64,000 bases of DNA, taken from assembly GCF_007858285.1 (NCBI RefSeq), contig NZ_VFIL01000007.1:248001-312000 (forward strand). The letters run 5' to 3'. The notes below the pieces were generated by a model that had not been told where the DNA came from, made no database searches, and worked only from the letters and a program-made list of their open reading frames with translations. This stretch comes from Pseudomonas brenneri (lineage in GTDB: Bacteria; Pseudomonadota; Gammaproteobacteria; Pseudomonadales; Pseudomonadaceae). Made by a program: the position numbers and the translations under genes. The first letter of the stretch is position 1. The number at the start of each line of letters is the position of its first letter. This document shows positions 54,786-64,000 of this stretch, piece after piece.

Positions 54786-54881
54786 GTCGTACCTAGTCCG
54801 GTGATGCCAAGAGAGCGCGGCTGTTAATGCAAACCAGTTGCAGTTGGACAAGAAGACGAAGAACTCGAAAAAAACCTGAAC

Positions 54882-55886
54882 CTAGCGCGAAATTATTTCC
54901 TGGCTACCGTCAGGCAGCGTGCGCAAGGCCACCGGCAGAATGTGCGGCAAGGCCTTGAGCAAGGCATCGGTGTCGTTGGCCTTGAACACGCTGGTCAGGC
55001 GCAAATCACTGGCTGACGCACTGACCCGCAGCGGTTTTTCGCGGTAACGCGAGACTTCCCGCACCACTTCACCGAGGCTGGCGTTGTTGAATATTAGTTT
55101 GCCGGTACGCCAGGCCGTCAGCTCTTGCGGGTTGACCGCATAGGCCGCCGCCACCGCGCCCTGGCTATCGACGGTTGTACCCAGGCCAGCCGTCAGTGTA
55201 ACCGCTGGCTGCGCCGCATGCCCTTGCACCTTGACCGTCCCCGCCTCGACCACCACCCGGGTTCGGTCATCGTCACGGCGCACATCAAAACGCGTCCCGG
55301 TGACCGTCACCTGCCCGGCGCCGGCCTGCACCACAAACGGCCGACTGGTGTCGTGTTCGACGCTGAACATCGCTTCGCCCTGCTTGAGCTCGATACCGCG
55401 CCGCCCCTTTTCGTAATGCACCACCACCACACTGCGACTGTTCAGATCCATCAGCGAACCATCAGGCAGCGCCACCTGGCGACGCTCCCCCAATACGGTG
55501 CTGAATTGAGCGTCATACGCCGCCGGATGATCCAGGCCACTGAACAGCCCAAGGCCAACGGCCACCGCCAATACACTGGCCGCCATGGCATAACGCACGA
55601 CCGAGCGCCGCTTGCGTACGGCCGGCTCATCACACAGCGCCTGCAAACGGCCCTTGGGCAGCAGATCGGTGGCGTTCCACAGCCCTTGCAGTACCTCGAA
55701 TTCATACTGGTGCTCAGGATGTTCCCTGCACCAGTCATCGAAAAGACGCTTGTCTTCGACACTCACCGGGCGGCCCTGCAAACGCACGAACCACTGCGCC
55801 GCCTCGTCACGCACCGTTACGCTGCCACAGGCACACTCACGGGTATCCATCATGGAAGATCCTGTTTCAAAGCGGGCATTGGTCAT
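54882..55886 (-). CDS. fecR: FecR-type anti-sigma/signal transducer
   Basis: A 334-residue inner-membrane protein. The N-terminal DUF4880-like cytoplasmic domain (DEAAQWFVRLQGRPVSVEDKRLFDDWCREHPEHQYEFE) is followed by a membrane segment near residue 100 and a periplasmic FecR domain (GERRQVALPDGSLMDLNSRS, VTGTRFDVR). The start overlaps the sigma-factor stop (ATGA). It relays receptor occupancy to FecI. Confidence 0.9.
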   Translation of the reverse strand: MTNARFETGSSMMDTRECACGSVTVRDEAAQWFVRLQGRPVSVEDKRLFDDWCREHPEHQYEFEVLQGLWNATDLLPKGRLQALCDEPAVRKRRSVVRYAMAASVLAVAVGLGLFSGLDHPAAYDAQFSTVLGERRQVALPDGSLMDLNSRSVVVVHYEKGRRGIELKQGEAMFSVEHDTSRPFVVQAGAGQVTVTGTRFDVRRDDDRTRVVVEAGTVKVQGHAAQPAVTLTAGLGTTVDSQGAVAAAYAVNPQELTAWRTGKLIFNNASLGEVVREVSRYREKPLRVSASASDLRLTSVFKANDTDALLKALPHILPVALRTLPDGSQEIISR

Positions 55887-56383
55887 GGTGCCAGCGCGTC
55901 CAGGCGGTCACGCAGATGCCGCAGGGTGCGGATCATATACTTTTCCACCATGTTTTTAGAAAGCCCCAGGCGCTCGGCGATTTCCTGCTGGGTCAAGCCC
56001 TCGATCTTTTGCCAGATGAAGATCTTGCGGCAATTGAGCGGCAATTCGGCCAGGGCCCGCTCGATGGAGTCTGCGAGCTGGAACGCGTGCATGAAATGCT
56101 CCGGGTCGCCATTAGGCGACATACTCTGATCAAAGGCTTGCAGCTCCATTGCCCCGCGACGATCTTCGCGACGATAGGCATCCACCGCAATATTGCGCGC
56201 CGTCTGGTGCAAATAGGCACGCGGCTGCTCGACCAGCGCCGACTTGGACTCCAGAACCCGCACAAACGTATCGTGGGCCAGGTCCTCGGCCTGCTGGCGA
56301 TTACGCAGGCGCCGCGTCCACGTCCCGACCAACTCTTCGTAGTACGCGAAAAAGCCTGGTCTGCGGGGCGGCTGGGGAGTCAT
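55883..56383 (-). CDS. fecI: FecI-type ECF sigma factor
   Basis: A 166-residue extracytoplasmic-function sigma factor. Region 2 is seen in EDLAHDTFVRVLE and YLHQTARNIAVDAYRRE, and region 4 in LTQQEIAERLGLSKNMVEKYMIRTLRHLRDRL. ATG at 56383 is chosen because the frame then starts in the usual way; no strong ribosome site is visible. Operon order is fecI-fecR-fecA. Confidence 0.92.
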   Translation of the reverse strand: MTPQPPRRPGFFAYYEELVGTWTRRLRNRQQAEDLAHDTFVRVLESKSALVEQPRAYLHQTARNIAVDAYRREDRRGAMELQAFDQSMSPNGDPEHFMHAFQLADSIERALAELPLNCRKIFIWQKIEGLTQQEIAERLGLSKNMVEKYMIRTLRHLRDRLDALAP

Positions 56384-56410
56384 CGGGATGCACTGGGTAG
56401 GCGGGACGTG

Positions 56411-56429
56411 AATAGTAATGTTTCCTATT
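56411..56429. promoter_or_regulatory. Possible Fur box before fecI
   Basis: AATAGTAATGTTTCCTATT has AATAG/CTATT ends and a partly palindromic centre, 28 bases before the fecI start. Iron-responsive repression is the expected control. Confidence 0.4.
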
Positions 56430-56465
56430 AAGCGGAGCAATTGCTTCCCGTCGCCAATCCAGTCT

Positions 56466-57821
56466 CTAGACCAACCGCTTGATCTGCTTATGCCGCCACA
56501 CCAACCGGTAATACGCGGCCTGCAACCCGAGCATCACCAGGTAGGTCACCGGAAACGCCATCCACACCCCTTCCAGGCCAAAGCGTGCATTGAGCAGATA
56601 CGCCACCGGCAACTCCACGCCCAGCACGCAGAAGATCGAGATCGCCACCGGCATCAGCACCACGCCACTGGCGCGCATGATGCCGCCAATCACCGCCTGG
56701 AAGCCAAACACCAGAATGCTCCAGAGCATGATGTGCAGCAGGTGTTCGGCCTGGACCCGTGCCTGTACATCAGTGATGAACAGACCCAGTAGCCAGTGGG
56801 ACAAGGCGTAGCCGAGCAGGATCAGGCCACCCGTCAGGCACAGGTTGATGGCAAGCCCGGTGCGCAGGATCGGGCCGATGCGCTCCAGGCGTCCGGCGCC
56901 AATGGCTTGGGCACCGAGGATCGAGGCGGTGATGGCAATCGACAGTGCCGGGAACTGTACGTAGTTGACGATCTGCGTCACCGCGCCATACGCCGCCGTC
57001 GCCTGAGAGCCGTGGCCATTGACCAACGCCAGGATGACCAGCTCCGACAGGGACAGCACCACCATCTGCAACCCCGTGGGCAGGCCGATGCGCAGGACCT
57101 TGCCGAGGACCGCCCGGTCCAGGCGCAAGGCTGCCAGCAACGCGCGATCCGGTGCCATCACATGCTTTTTATGGCGCAGGCGCAGCACCAGAAACAGCAT
57201 CGCCACGGCGTTGGCCACCAATCCTGCATAGGCCGCACTCTGGATGCCCATGGGCGGCAACCCCAGCCACCCGCGGATCAGCGCCGGGGTCAACAACAGG
57301 CCGACCACCGTCGAGACCATCAACGCCAATAACGGCGAAATCGTATCGCTCACACCCCGCAGCAGTTGGGTATAGAGGATGAACACCAGCAGCAGCGGCA
57401 TGATCAGCATCATCACCTGGGCATAGCCGACGGCTTCGTCCAGCACATCCAGCGGCGTGCCCAGCGCCTGCATGGCCCCACGCGCGAACAGGCTGCCGAG
57501 CACGGCCGCAATCACCCCGATCAATGCGCCCAGGGTCAGCGTTGCACCGGTGATGACCTTGACCAGCGCGGTCTCCCGCGCCCCCCAAGCCTGGCCAATC
57601 AGCACCGAAGCGCCCGCCCCCAGGCCAATCACCAACGCGATGAAAAAGAACACAATGGGAAACATCCCCGACACCGCCGCCAGCGCCTGGGTGCCGAGCA
57701 TCTGCCCGACATAGATGCCATTGAGAGTGCCGGAAAAACTCTGGAGGAAGTTGGACAGCACCATCGGCGCAAGAAAAAACAGGTAGACCTGCCACAGCGG
57801 GCGTTGCACAGGGTTTTGCAT
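56466..57821 (-). CDS. MATE family efflux transporter
   Basis: A 451-residue multidrug/toxin extruder with about 12 membrane segments in two related halves (GTLNGIYVGQMLGTQALAAVS; GHGSQATAAYGAVTQIVNYV). It is a single gene 82 bases from fecI. Substrate unknown; cation-coupled drug export is expected. Confidence 0.88.
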   Translation of the reverse strand: MQNPVQRPLWQVYLFFLAPMVLSNFLQSFSGTLNGIYVGQMLGTQALAAVSGMFPIVFFFIALVIGLGAGASVLIGQAWGARETALVKVITGATLTLGALIGVIAAVLGSLFARGAMQALGTPLDVLDEAVGYAQVMMLIMPLLLVFILYTQLLRGVSDTISPLLALMVSTVVGLLLTPALIRGWLGLPPMGIQSAAYAGLVANAVAMLFLVLRLRHKKHVMAPDRALLAALRLDRAVLGKVLRIGLPTGLQMVVLSLSELVILALVNGHGSQATAAYGAVTQIVNYVQFPALSIAITASILGAQAIGAGRLERIGPILRTGLAINLCLTGGLILLGYALSHWLLGLFITDVQARVQAEHLLHIMLWSILVFGFQAVIGGIMRASGVVLMPVAISIFCVLGVELPVAYLLNARFGLEGVWMAFPVTYLVMLGLQAAYYRLVWRHKQIKRLV

Positions 57822-57919
57822 GAAAAACGGGGCCTTTGGAGTACACAGCGACCGAGGGGTTATAGCGTATTGGATCCGATCTTGCTGTGTTTTAAATCAC
57901 GCCCCCCCGCGAACACCCT

Positions 57920-59215
57920 CTAACCCAGCATTTCCCGAAGCCTGTACCACAACATGCCCAGTGCCAATAATGGCGAGCGCAATGCCTTGCCACCCGGGAA
58001 GGTCATATGCGGCACCCGGCTGAAGGTATCCAGGCCCGGGCTGACGCCTGCGTGAATAGCTTCGGCCAGCAAACGCGCACACCAGTGGGTGACGTTCAAC
58101 CCGTGTCCCGAATAGCCTTGGGCGTAGAACACGTTGGGGTACTGCTGTAACCGGCCGACCTGGGGGAAACGATTGGCAGTAATACCAATCTTGCCGCCCC
58201 ATTGGAACTCGATGGCGGTGTCGGCCAACTGCGGGAAGACCTTGAGCATCTTCGGCCGCATATAAGCGGCGATGTCCAGCGGGTCACGTCCCGAGTAATG
58301 ACAGGCGCCACCGAACAGCAGCCGCCGGTCTGCCGAAAGCCGGTAGTAATCCAGGCCGACTTTCTGGTCGCACAATGCCAGGTTTTGCGGGATCAACTGG
58401 TTGGCCATCTCATCGGATAACGACTCGGTGGCGATGATGTAGCTGCCAGCAGGCAGCACTTTGCCACTCAAGCGCGGCTCCAGTTCTTCCAGATGCGCAT
58501 TGCACGCCAAGACCAGGCTAGCGGCCCGTACGGTGCCGCTGGCAGAGCGCACCTGCACGGTCTCGCCATGGATCAATTCCAGCACTGGAGTGTGCTCGAA
58601 GATCCGCACGCCAAGGGCCTCGGCCACGCGGGCTTCGCCCAGGACCAGGTTCAGCGGATGCAAGTGGCCCGAGCCCATGTCCACCAAGCCCCCGGCATAC
58701 ACCTGCGAACCGACCACCTGCGCCATATCCTGCGCCGCTATCAGTCGGGTTTCAGGCACATAACCCAAGGCGGCCAGGCTATCCTGCTCACCCTTGAACG
58801 CGGCAAATTGCGCCGGCGTATTGGCCAATTCACAAAAACCCCAGCGCAGGTCACAGTCGATGGCGTGTTCGCGAATGCGCTCCCCCACCAACGCCACCGA
58901 CTCGATCCCGGCCCGTTGCAGGTAACGCACGCCCTCCTCGCCCACATGCCGGGCAAACCCCGAGACATCATGGCCGATCCCCCGGATCAACTGCCCACCA
59001 TTGCGCCCGCTGGCGCCCCAGCCAATGCGCCGGGCTTCCAGCAGGATCACCGAAAGGCCGCGCTGGGCCAGTTCGATGGCCGTGTTGACGCCGGTAAACC
59101 CGCCGCCGATCACACACACATCGGCACTCAGGTCCGCGGACAATGTTGGGCGTTGCACCATGGCATTGGCCGACGCCAGGTAGTAGGAACGGGCGTGGTC
59201 TTGGGACTGATTCAT
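57920..59215 (-). CDS. FAD-dependent gamma-glutamylputrescine oxidase-like enzyme
   Basis: A 431-residue DAO-family flavoenzyme. The dinucleotide motif VCVIGGGFTGVNTAIELA is near residue 34. It shows PuuB-like sequence (ARRIGWGASGRNGGQ, GYSGHGLNVTHWCARLLAEAI). It overlaps the binding-protein gene (ATGA) and belongs to a unit with a polyamine-type binding protein and a PuuA-like ligase, so oxidation of a gamma-glutamyl amine is likely. Confidence 0.85.
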   Translation of the reverse strand: MNQSQDHARSYYLASANAMVQRPTLSADLSADVCVIGGGFTGVNTAIELAQRGLSVILLEARRIGWGASGRNGGQLIRGIGHDVSGFARHVGEEGVRYLQRAGIESVALVGERIREHAIDCDLRWGFCELANTPAQFAAFKGEQDSLAALGYVPETRLIAAQDMAQVVGSQVYAGGLVDMGSGHLHPLNLVLGEARVAEALGVRIFEHTPVLELIHGETVQVRSASGTVRAASLVLACNAHLEELEPRLSGKVLPAGSYIIATESLSDEMANQLIPQNLALCDQKVGLDYYRLSADRRLLFGGACHYSGRDPLDIAAYMRPKMLKVFPQLADTAIEFQWGGKIGITANRFPQVGRLQQYPNVFYAQGYSGHGLNVTHWCARLLAEAIHAGVSPGLDTFSRVPHMTFPGGKALRSPLLALGMLWYRLREMLG

Positions 59216-60300
59216 CGGTTGGACTTCACTTTGCTCCAGGCCCGGGTCATCACACGCATGATGGCCGGGCTGGGGGTGGTGGAAATATACAGTTTGTCGA
59301 GCACATCCTGGGGTGGGTACACCTCAGGATTGTTCACCAGTTCCGGCTCCATGAAGGCCTTTGCCGCCAGGTTGGGATTGGCGTAGCCGACGTAGGTGCT
59401 GACCTTGGCAATCACCTCGGGGTCCAGCAGGTAGTTGATAAACGCGTGGGCTTGCTTGGGGTTGGTGGCGTCCGCAGGGATCGCCAGTAAGTCGAACCAC
59501 AGGTTGCTGCCCTCCTTGGGAATCGAATAGGCGATGTTCACGCCGTTCTTGGCTTCCTTGGCACGGTTGGCCGCCTGGAACACGTCGCCGGAATAACCGA
59601 AGGCCACGCAGATATCGCCGTTGGCCAGGTCCGAGATGTATTTGGAGGAGTGGAAATAGGTGATGTACGGGCGCAGGGTCAGCAACTTGGCTTCGGCCTT
59701 TTCGTAATCGCCGACCTTCTCGCTGCGCGGGTCCATGCCCATATAGTTGAGGATCGCCGGGAACGCCTCGTCCGCCGAGTCCAGGAATGCCACGCCACAT
59801 TGCTGCAGCTTCTTCAGGTTCTCGGGCTCGAACATCACCGCCCACGAATCAATGTGGTCCACCCCCAGCACTTGCTTGACCTTATCGACGTTGTAGCCGA
59901 TGCCATTGGTGCCCCACAGGTACGGCACCGAATGCGCATTACCCGGGTCGTTCTGCTCCAGCAATTTCAGCAGTTTGGGGTCCAGGTTCTGGTAATTGGG
60001 CAGCTGCGCGCGGTCCAGCTTCAAGAAGGCACCGGCCTTGACCTGGCGCGCCAGGAAGTGATTGGACGGTACCACCACGTCATACCCGGTACGCCCCGCC
60101 AGTAATTTACCCTCCAGGGTTTCGTTGGAGTCGAACACGTCGTAGACCACCTTGATCCCGGTCTTGGCCTGGAAGTCAGCCAAGGTGGTCTCGCCAATGT
60201 AGTCGGTCCAGTTATAGACGCTGACACTCGGTGCAGCCTGGCTGGCACTGCTGAATACCGCAGCCAGGGCCAGTGGGAGAAGTTGTTTGACGAGACGCAT
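59212..60300 (-). CDS. PotF-like polyamine-binding protein
   Basis: A 362-residue periplasmic protein. Signal peptide ends near SASQA-AP; the core starts VSVYNWTDYIGETTLADFQAKTGIKVVYDVFDSNETLEGKLLAG, as in PotF/SpuD. AGGGGTG precedes the start. It lies in a catabolic unit rather than beside ABC permeases, so it may serve a distant transporter. Ligand likely putrescine or spermidine. Confidence 0.85.
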   Translation of the reverse strand: MRLVKQLLPLALAAVFSSASQAAPSVSVYNWTDYIGETTLADFQAKTGIKVVYDVFDSNETLEGKLLAGRTGYDVVVPSNHFLARQVKAGAFLKLDRAQLPNYQNLDPKLLKLLEQNDPGNAHSVPYLWGTNGIGYNVDKVKQVLGVDHIDSWAVMFEPENLKKLQQCGVAFLDSADEAFPAILNYMGMDPRSEKVGDYEKAEAKLLTLRPYITYFHSSKYISDLANGDICVAFGYSGDVFQAANRAKEAKNGVNIAYSIPKEGSNLWFDLLAIPADATNPKQAHAFINYLLDPEVIAKVSTYVGYANPNLAAKAFMEPELVNNPEVYPPQDVLDKLYISTTPSPAIMRVMTRAWSKVKSNR

Positions 60301-60324
60301 ATCGACACCCCTTTGCATGATTAA

Positions 60325-60332
60325 TTATTGTT
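60325..60332 (-). promoter_or_regulatory. Crc/Hfq-type CA motif upstream of the PotF-like gene
   Basis: The minus strand reads AACAATAA, fitting AANAANAA, 24 bases before the start at 60300. Confidence 0.35.
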
Positions 60333-60362
60333 AGATCAACCCAAGCCGGCTCCTACAAAGCG

Positions 60363-61721
60363 TCAGACGCTCAGCAACAGGAACTCACGCTCCCAGGAGC
60401 TGATTACACGCTTGAAGTTCTCGTGCTCGGCGCGTTTCACCGCGACATAGCCACGCACAAACTTGTCCCCCAGGTACTGCTTGACCGTGTCGCAGGCCTC
60501 CATTCTTGCCAGCGCATCTTCGATGGTGATCGGCAGGCGCAGGTTGCGGCGTTCATAGGCGCGGCCTTCCACCGGAGCACTCGGCTCGATCTTCTCGATC
60601 ATCCCCAGGTAGCCGCACAACAGGCTGGCGGCGATGGCCAGGTACGGGTTGGCATCGGCTCCCGGCAGGCGGTTTTCCACGCGCATGGCATCGGGGCTGG
60701 AGGTCGGCACCCGCAGGCCGACGGTGCGGTTTTCTTCGCCCCACTCCACGTTGACCGGGGCCGAGGTGTCCGGCAAAAAGCGGCGGAACGAGTTGACGTT
60801 GGGCGCGAACATCGGCAACAGCATCGGAATGTATTTCTGCAAACCGCCAATGTGATGCAGGAACAGTTGGCTCATCTGCCCCTCGGCATCGACAAACACC
60901 GGCTTGCCCGTGGCAATGTCCACCACGCTCTGGTGCAAGTGCATGGCGCTGCCCGGCTCGTCGGCCACAGGCTTGGCCATGAAGGTCGCGGCCACATTGT
61001 GCTTGAGCGCGGCTTCGCGCAGGGTGCGCTTGAATACGGTGATCTGGTCGGCCAGGTCCAGAGCGTCGCCGTGACGGAAGTTGATTTCCATCTGCGCCGG
61101 GCCGTCTTCGTGGATCAGCGTGTCGAGGTCCAGGCCCTGGGCTTCGCACCAGTCGTAGACATCTTCGAACAGCGGGTCGAACTCGTTGGCCGCGTCAATG
61201 GAGAACGACTGGCGCCCGGTCTCGGCGCGACCGGAACGGCCCACTGGGGTTTTCAGCGGCAGGTCCGGGTCCTCGCAGCGCTGGGTCAGGTAGAACTCCA
61301 TCTCCGGCGCGACAATCGGCTGCCAGCCCTGCTCGGTGTAGAGCTGCAGGACTTTTTTCAGCACATTGCGCGGCGACAGTTCGATGGGGTTGCCCTGCTT
61401 GTCGAAGGTGTCGTGGATCACGATGGCGGTGGGTTCGATGGCCCACGGCACTACGTAGGTGGCGTTGGCCACCGGGCGGCAGATCATGTCGATATCGGCC
61501 GGGTCCAGCAGGTCATAATAGATGTCGTCGTCGACAAAATCCCCGGTTACCGTTTGCAGCAACACACTTTCCGGCAGGCGCATGCCGCGCTCATGCAGGA
61601 ACTTGTTGGTGGGCGCAATCTTGCCGCGGGCGATGCCCGTCAGGTCGCTGATCACGCATTCGACTTCGGTAATCTTGTGTTCTTTCAGCCAGGCAGACAG
61701 CTGATCGAAAGGGGCATTCAT
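60363..61721 (-). CDS. Gamma-glutamylputrescine synthetase-like (PuuA/SpuI)
   Basis: A 452-residue glutamine-synthetase-family ligase that joins glutamate to an amine. Active-site stretches are APEMEFYL, EDGPAQMEINFRHGDAL, GSAMHLHQSVVD and NVEWGEENRTVGLRVP. GAGGTCTTT precedes the start at 61721. It is upstream of the PotF-like and oxidase genes, giving the first two enzymes of the gamma-glutamyl amine route. Confidence 0.9.
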   Translation of the reverse strand: MNAPFDQLSAWLKEHKITEVECVISDLTGIARGKIAPTNKFLHERGMRLPESVLLQTVTGDFVDDDIYYDLLDPADIDMICRPVANATYVVPWAIEPTAIVIHDTFDKQGNPIELSPRNVLKKVLQLYTEQGWQPIVAPEMEFYLTQRCEDPDLPLKTPVGRSGRAETGRQSFSIDAANEFDPLFEDVYDWCEAQGLDLDTLIHEDGPAQMEINFRHGDALDLADQITVFKRTLREAALKHNVAATFMAKPVADEPGSAMHLHQSVVDIATGKPVFVDAEGQMSQLFLHHIGGLQKYIPMLLPMFAPNVNSFRRFLPDTSAPVNVEWGEENRTVGLRVPTSSPDAMRVENRLPGADANPYLAIAASLLCGYLGMIEKIEPSAPVEGRAYERRNLRLPITIEDALARMEACDTVKQYLGDKFVRGYVAVKRAEHENFKRVISSWEREFLLLSV

Positions 61722-61859
61722 AAAGACCTCGGCATGGGTTGGGTGCTGCACCGGCTTGTACTCCCGGTGCATTGAGGTCTATCTTGGGCCAGCCTTCAAA
61801 CGGCATCTATCCACTTTGCACGAACCACAACGCACCAATAGAGTGCGCACGGATCACCC

Positions 61860-62756
61860 ATGACACAGGCAACAGCTTTGCGCGTACAGGCCTTCACCAC
61901 CGGTGATGTGGCCGCTCAATGCAGTGCGACACCCGGCTGGGTGCAGCAGTACCAGCAGATGTCCCCAGGGCATTTTGCCGGGCAGGTCCGCTACCTCGAC
62001 CTGCAAGGCGTGGAAGTGTACGAAGAGCGGATGAACACGCGGATCGAGCAGAATTTCAACGCGCCAAAAGGCTCCCTGGCGTTCTGTTTCGACGGCAGTG
62101 ATAACGCGCTCTACCTGCTCAATGGCGAAAGCCGCAACACCTGGATCACCCCGGAAAACTACCGTGAAGTGGCGGTGGTGTTCGGCCCGCAGTTCGTGCA
62201 ACGCCATGGCCTGGACGTGGAAAAACTCGAAGGTTTGTTCATGGCGCCATTGACCTGCCAACAAAACGCCCTGTTCAGCCGCTGGCTCAGTGGCACCCTG
62301 ACGCGCTTGTCCAGCGTGATCGACCCGATCAGCCGCGACACCCTCACCCGGCAACTGCTGGACGACTGCCTGTTCATCCTCGACAACGCCTGCGTGTGTC
62401 TGGACCAGGGTTCGCTGCGCCGGCGCAACGCAGAGCGCAGCCTGATGGCGCGTATCGGCGAGTGGGCAGCGGATGTGCCAGACGAGACCGTCAACCTGCT
62501 GCAACTGGCGCAGATTGCCGGTGTGCCGCTGCGTCAGCTGCAGCAAGGCTTCAAGACCTACACCGGGATGAGCCCGGCGCAGTGGTTGCGCCTGCGCCGG
62601 TTGAACGGTGCGCGGCGCGAGCTGTTGAGCACAGCCCAGACCACCGTGGCCGAGGTCGCGATGAACTGGTCGTTCTGGCATTTGGGACGGTTCTCCAACA
62701 GCTACCGTGCGTTATTCAAGGAACTGCCCAGCGAAACCCGTAAACGCCACTGCTGA
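61860..62756 (+). CDS. AraC-family regulator, EutR-like
   Basis: A 298-residue regulator with a C-terminal AraC double helix-turn-helix (VNLLQLAQIAGVPLRQLQQGFKTYTGMSPAQWLRLRRLNGARREL and MNWSFWHLGRFSNSYRALFKELPSETR). The N-terminal part recalls EutR and Pseudomonas regulators beside alcohol or amine genes. It is divergent from the PuuA-like gene and convergent with the hybrid kinase gene. Confidence 0.83.
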   Translation: MTQATALRVQAFTTGDVAAQCSATPGWVQQYQQMSPGHFAGQVRYLDLQGVEVYEERMNTRIEQNFNAPKGSLAFCFDGSDNALYLLNGESRNTWITPENYREVAVVFGPQFVQRHGLDVEKLEGLFMAPLTCQQNALFSRWLSGTLTRLSSVIDPISRDTLTRQLLDDCLFILDNACVCLDQGSLRRRNAERSLMARIGEWAADVPDETVNLLQLAQIAGVPLRQLQQGFKTYTGMSPAQWLRLRRLNGARRELLSTAQTTVAEVAMNWSFWHLGRFSNSYRALFKELPSETRKRHC

Positions 62757-62841
62757 AATGCAATCTACTGTGAGCAGTGTTCCGACAAAAATCCCACAGC
62801 CACCTCGGGTTGATTTTTAGTGCTGCGTTATCGTTAACGAT

Positions 62842-62867
62842 GTTCGCGGGCAAGCCAGCGCCTACAT
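62842..62867. repeat. Single REP-type palindrome
   Basis: TTCGCGGGCAAGCCAGCGCCTACA between the convergent AraC and hybrid-kinase stops. Confidence 0.55.
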
Positions 62868-64000
62868 TTAGAAAGTGGCGCCCAGCAGTTGGCTCAAGAC
62901 CGCCCGCAGCTTGCCCGGCTTGACCGGTTTGTTGAGCAACGGCGCTTCCAGGCGCTGCAACGAGCGTCGGCACTGGTCGGTGCGGTCGGCAGTGATGATC
63001 ACGGCGGGGATCTTCAACGCAAAATGCGCGCGCAACTGCCTGACCACATCGCAGCCAACCACGCCATGGTCAAGATGGTAGTCCGCCAGGATCAGCTCCG
63101 GTGCCCGGCCCTGCAACGCCTTCAAAGCACCCGCCTGATCCGTCGCAGTCACCACCTCGCAGCCCCACTGCCCCAGCAACGCGCGCATGCTTTCCAGGAT
63201 GCTGACTTCGTTATCCAGCACCAACAGGCGGCGCCCCGGCAGCGGGTTGCCGGTGCCGGCCTGGGGCGCTGCCTGGCTGATAGGCAGCGGCATTTCATCC
63301 GACAGCGGCACCTCGATGCTGAACATCGATCCGCGCCCCGGCCACGAACGCACCAGCACCTGGCAACCGAGGATCTTCGCGATGCGCTCGACAATCGCCA
63401 GCCCCAGCCCGACGCCCTTGCGGTCTGCCGCACGGCCCACATCCAGTTGGTTGAACTCCAGGAAGATCGACTCCAGGCTATCGGCGGCAATCCCACGACC
63501 GGTGTCCCACACTTCCAGGCGCAAGCGATCACCCCGTCGGCGCGCGCCCAACAGGATGCACCCAGCGTCGGTATAACGGCAGGCATTGCTGAGAAAATTA
63601 CGCAGGATACGCGTGAGCAAGCGCAGGTCGGTGCGCAGTGCATAACGTCCCATATGCACGCGCAAATTCAGGCCCGCCGCTGCGGCCACCGACTGAAACT
63701 CCGAGACCAGCGGCGCCAGCAGTTCGTCGAGGCGATACACGGCGAAATCTGGTTTTACCGCAGCCTGATCGAGACGGGAAATATCCAGCAAGTCCGCCAG
63801 CAGATCCTCGGCACCTTCCAGGGCCTGATGCGTGCGCTCCACCAGGACCTTTTCCACACTCGGCAAGTCCCGCTCGCGCAAGGTCGAAATCAACAGCCGC
63901 GCCGCATTGAGCGGTTGCAGCAGGTCGTGGCTGGCGGCGGCCAGGTATTTGTCCTTGCTGCGGTTGGCGGCCTGCGCCGCGTCGCGGGCGTCGCGCAGGT
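62868..64000 (-). CDS. Hybrid sensor histidine kinase, NahK/ErcS'-like (5' end outside window)
   Basis: The visible 377 C-terminal residues contain the phospho-acceptor region AASHDLLQPLNAARLL, an ATPase domain (NACRYTDAGCILL, DTGRGI, GVGLGLAIVERIA) and a C-terminal receiver (LVLDNE, Asp in ILADYHLD, Lys in LLNKPVKP). HDLLQPL is typical of the NahK/ErcS' kinases that act on HptB in P. aeruginosa and influence biofilm and secretion. The N-terminal PAS sensors are beyond the right edge. Confidence 0.9.
   Translation of the reverse strand, partial: LRDARDAAQAANRSKDKYLAAASHDLLQPLNAARLLISTLRERDLPSVEKVLVERTHQALEGAEDLLADLLDISRLDQAAVKPDFAVYRLDELLAPLVSEFQSVAAAAGLNLRVHMGRYALRTDLRLLTRILRNFLSNACRYTDAGCILLGARRRGDRLRLEVWDTGRGIAADSLESIFLEFNQLDVGRAADRKGVGLGLAIVERIAKILGCQVLVRSWPGRGSMFSIEVPLSDEMPLPISQAAPQAGTGNPLPGRRLLVLDNEVSILESMRALLGQWGCEVVTATDQAGALKALQGRAPELILADYHLDHGVVGCDVVRQLRAHFALKIPAVIITADRTDQCRRSLQRLEAPLLNKPVKPGKLRAVLSQLLGATF

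Overview
The window looks like a chromosomal segment of a Pseudomonas fluorescens-group bacterium. The evidence is the GC-rich coding style, the Pseudomonas gene complement (NhaK/ErcS'-type hybrid kinase, DUF6124 protein, FecIRA-type iron signalling, TAXI-TRAP transporter) and many extragenic palindromes of the TAGGAGCGAGCTTGCTCGCGA type. About 60 protein genes are supported. No rRNA, tRNA, CRISPR array, prophage or intact insertion sequence was seen.

Layout. 1-7.7 kb: a glycerol-type ABC importer operon (order S-T-P-Q-U-V, minus strand, last gene cut by the window edge) divergent from a sigma-54 activator; the gap holds a near-consensus sigma-54 promoter, a phased TGAACA array and Crc/Hfq-type motifs. 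7.7-8.4 kb: a highly structured RNA leader before a DUF6124 gene. 8.5-16.5 kb: housekeeping genes (glnS-cysS, ppiB-lpxH, selD-mnmH, terC). 16.6-26.2 kb: nhaR-like regulator, MFS exporter, sstT, YceH, a shikimate dehydrogenase-like enzyme, small secreted or unknown proteins, an AI-2E-family permease and trhP. 26.3-35.5 kb: two chemoreceptors flanking a YuiF-type antiporter, then a TAXI-TRAP transporter with DUF1850. 35.7-38.3 kb: PepSY-PepSY-OmpR-histidine kinase operon. 38.4-43 kb: patatin, two membrane-protein/Xre modules, small exported proteins, queD and a Nudix enzyme. 43-49.5 kb: codB-pucR-codA with a sigma-54/NtrC-like control region, an aberrant DapF-like protein and an MFS transporter. 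49.5-52.2 kb: three minus-strand genes, each preceded by a hrp box. 52.4-56.4 kb: fecI-fecR-fecA. 56.5-64 kb: MATE pump, polyamine-type genes (gamma-glutamylputrescine oxidase, PotF-like binding protein, PuuA-like ligase), a EutR-like AraC regulator and the C-terminal part of an ErcS'/NahK-type hybrid kinase.

The most notable region is 49.5-52.2 kb. Three consecutive genes have promoters matching the HrpL consensus GGAACY-N15/16-CCACNNA. Two of the products share a two-unit repeat architecture, so they look like an orphan group of type III secretion substrates or translocators away from any visible secretion apparatus. One is broken by a single-base frameshift in an A5 run, and another carries a G9 tract that could switch its C-terminus.

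Other points of interest are the three-way-junction leader RNA with a small ORF and a mutually exclusive hairpin before the DUF6124 gene; the complementary degeneracy of the two glycerol-importer ATPases, which predicts one consensus and one degenerate ATP site; a hairpin that masks the ribosome binding site of a 55-residue ORF; and a DapF-fold protein in which both catalytic cysteines are serine. All assignments are from reading the sequence and from memory of protein families; no searches were run.
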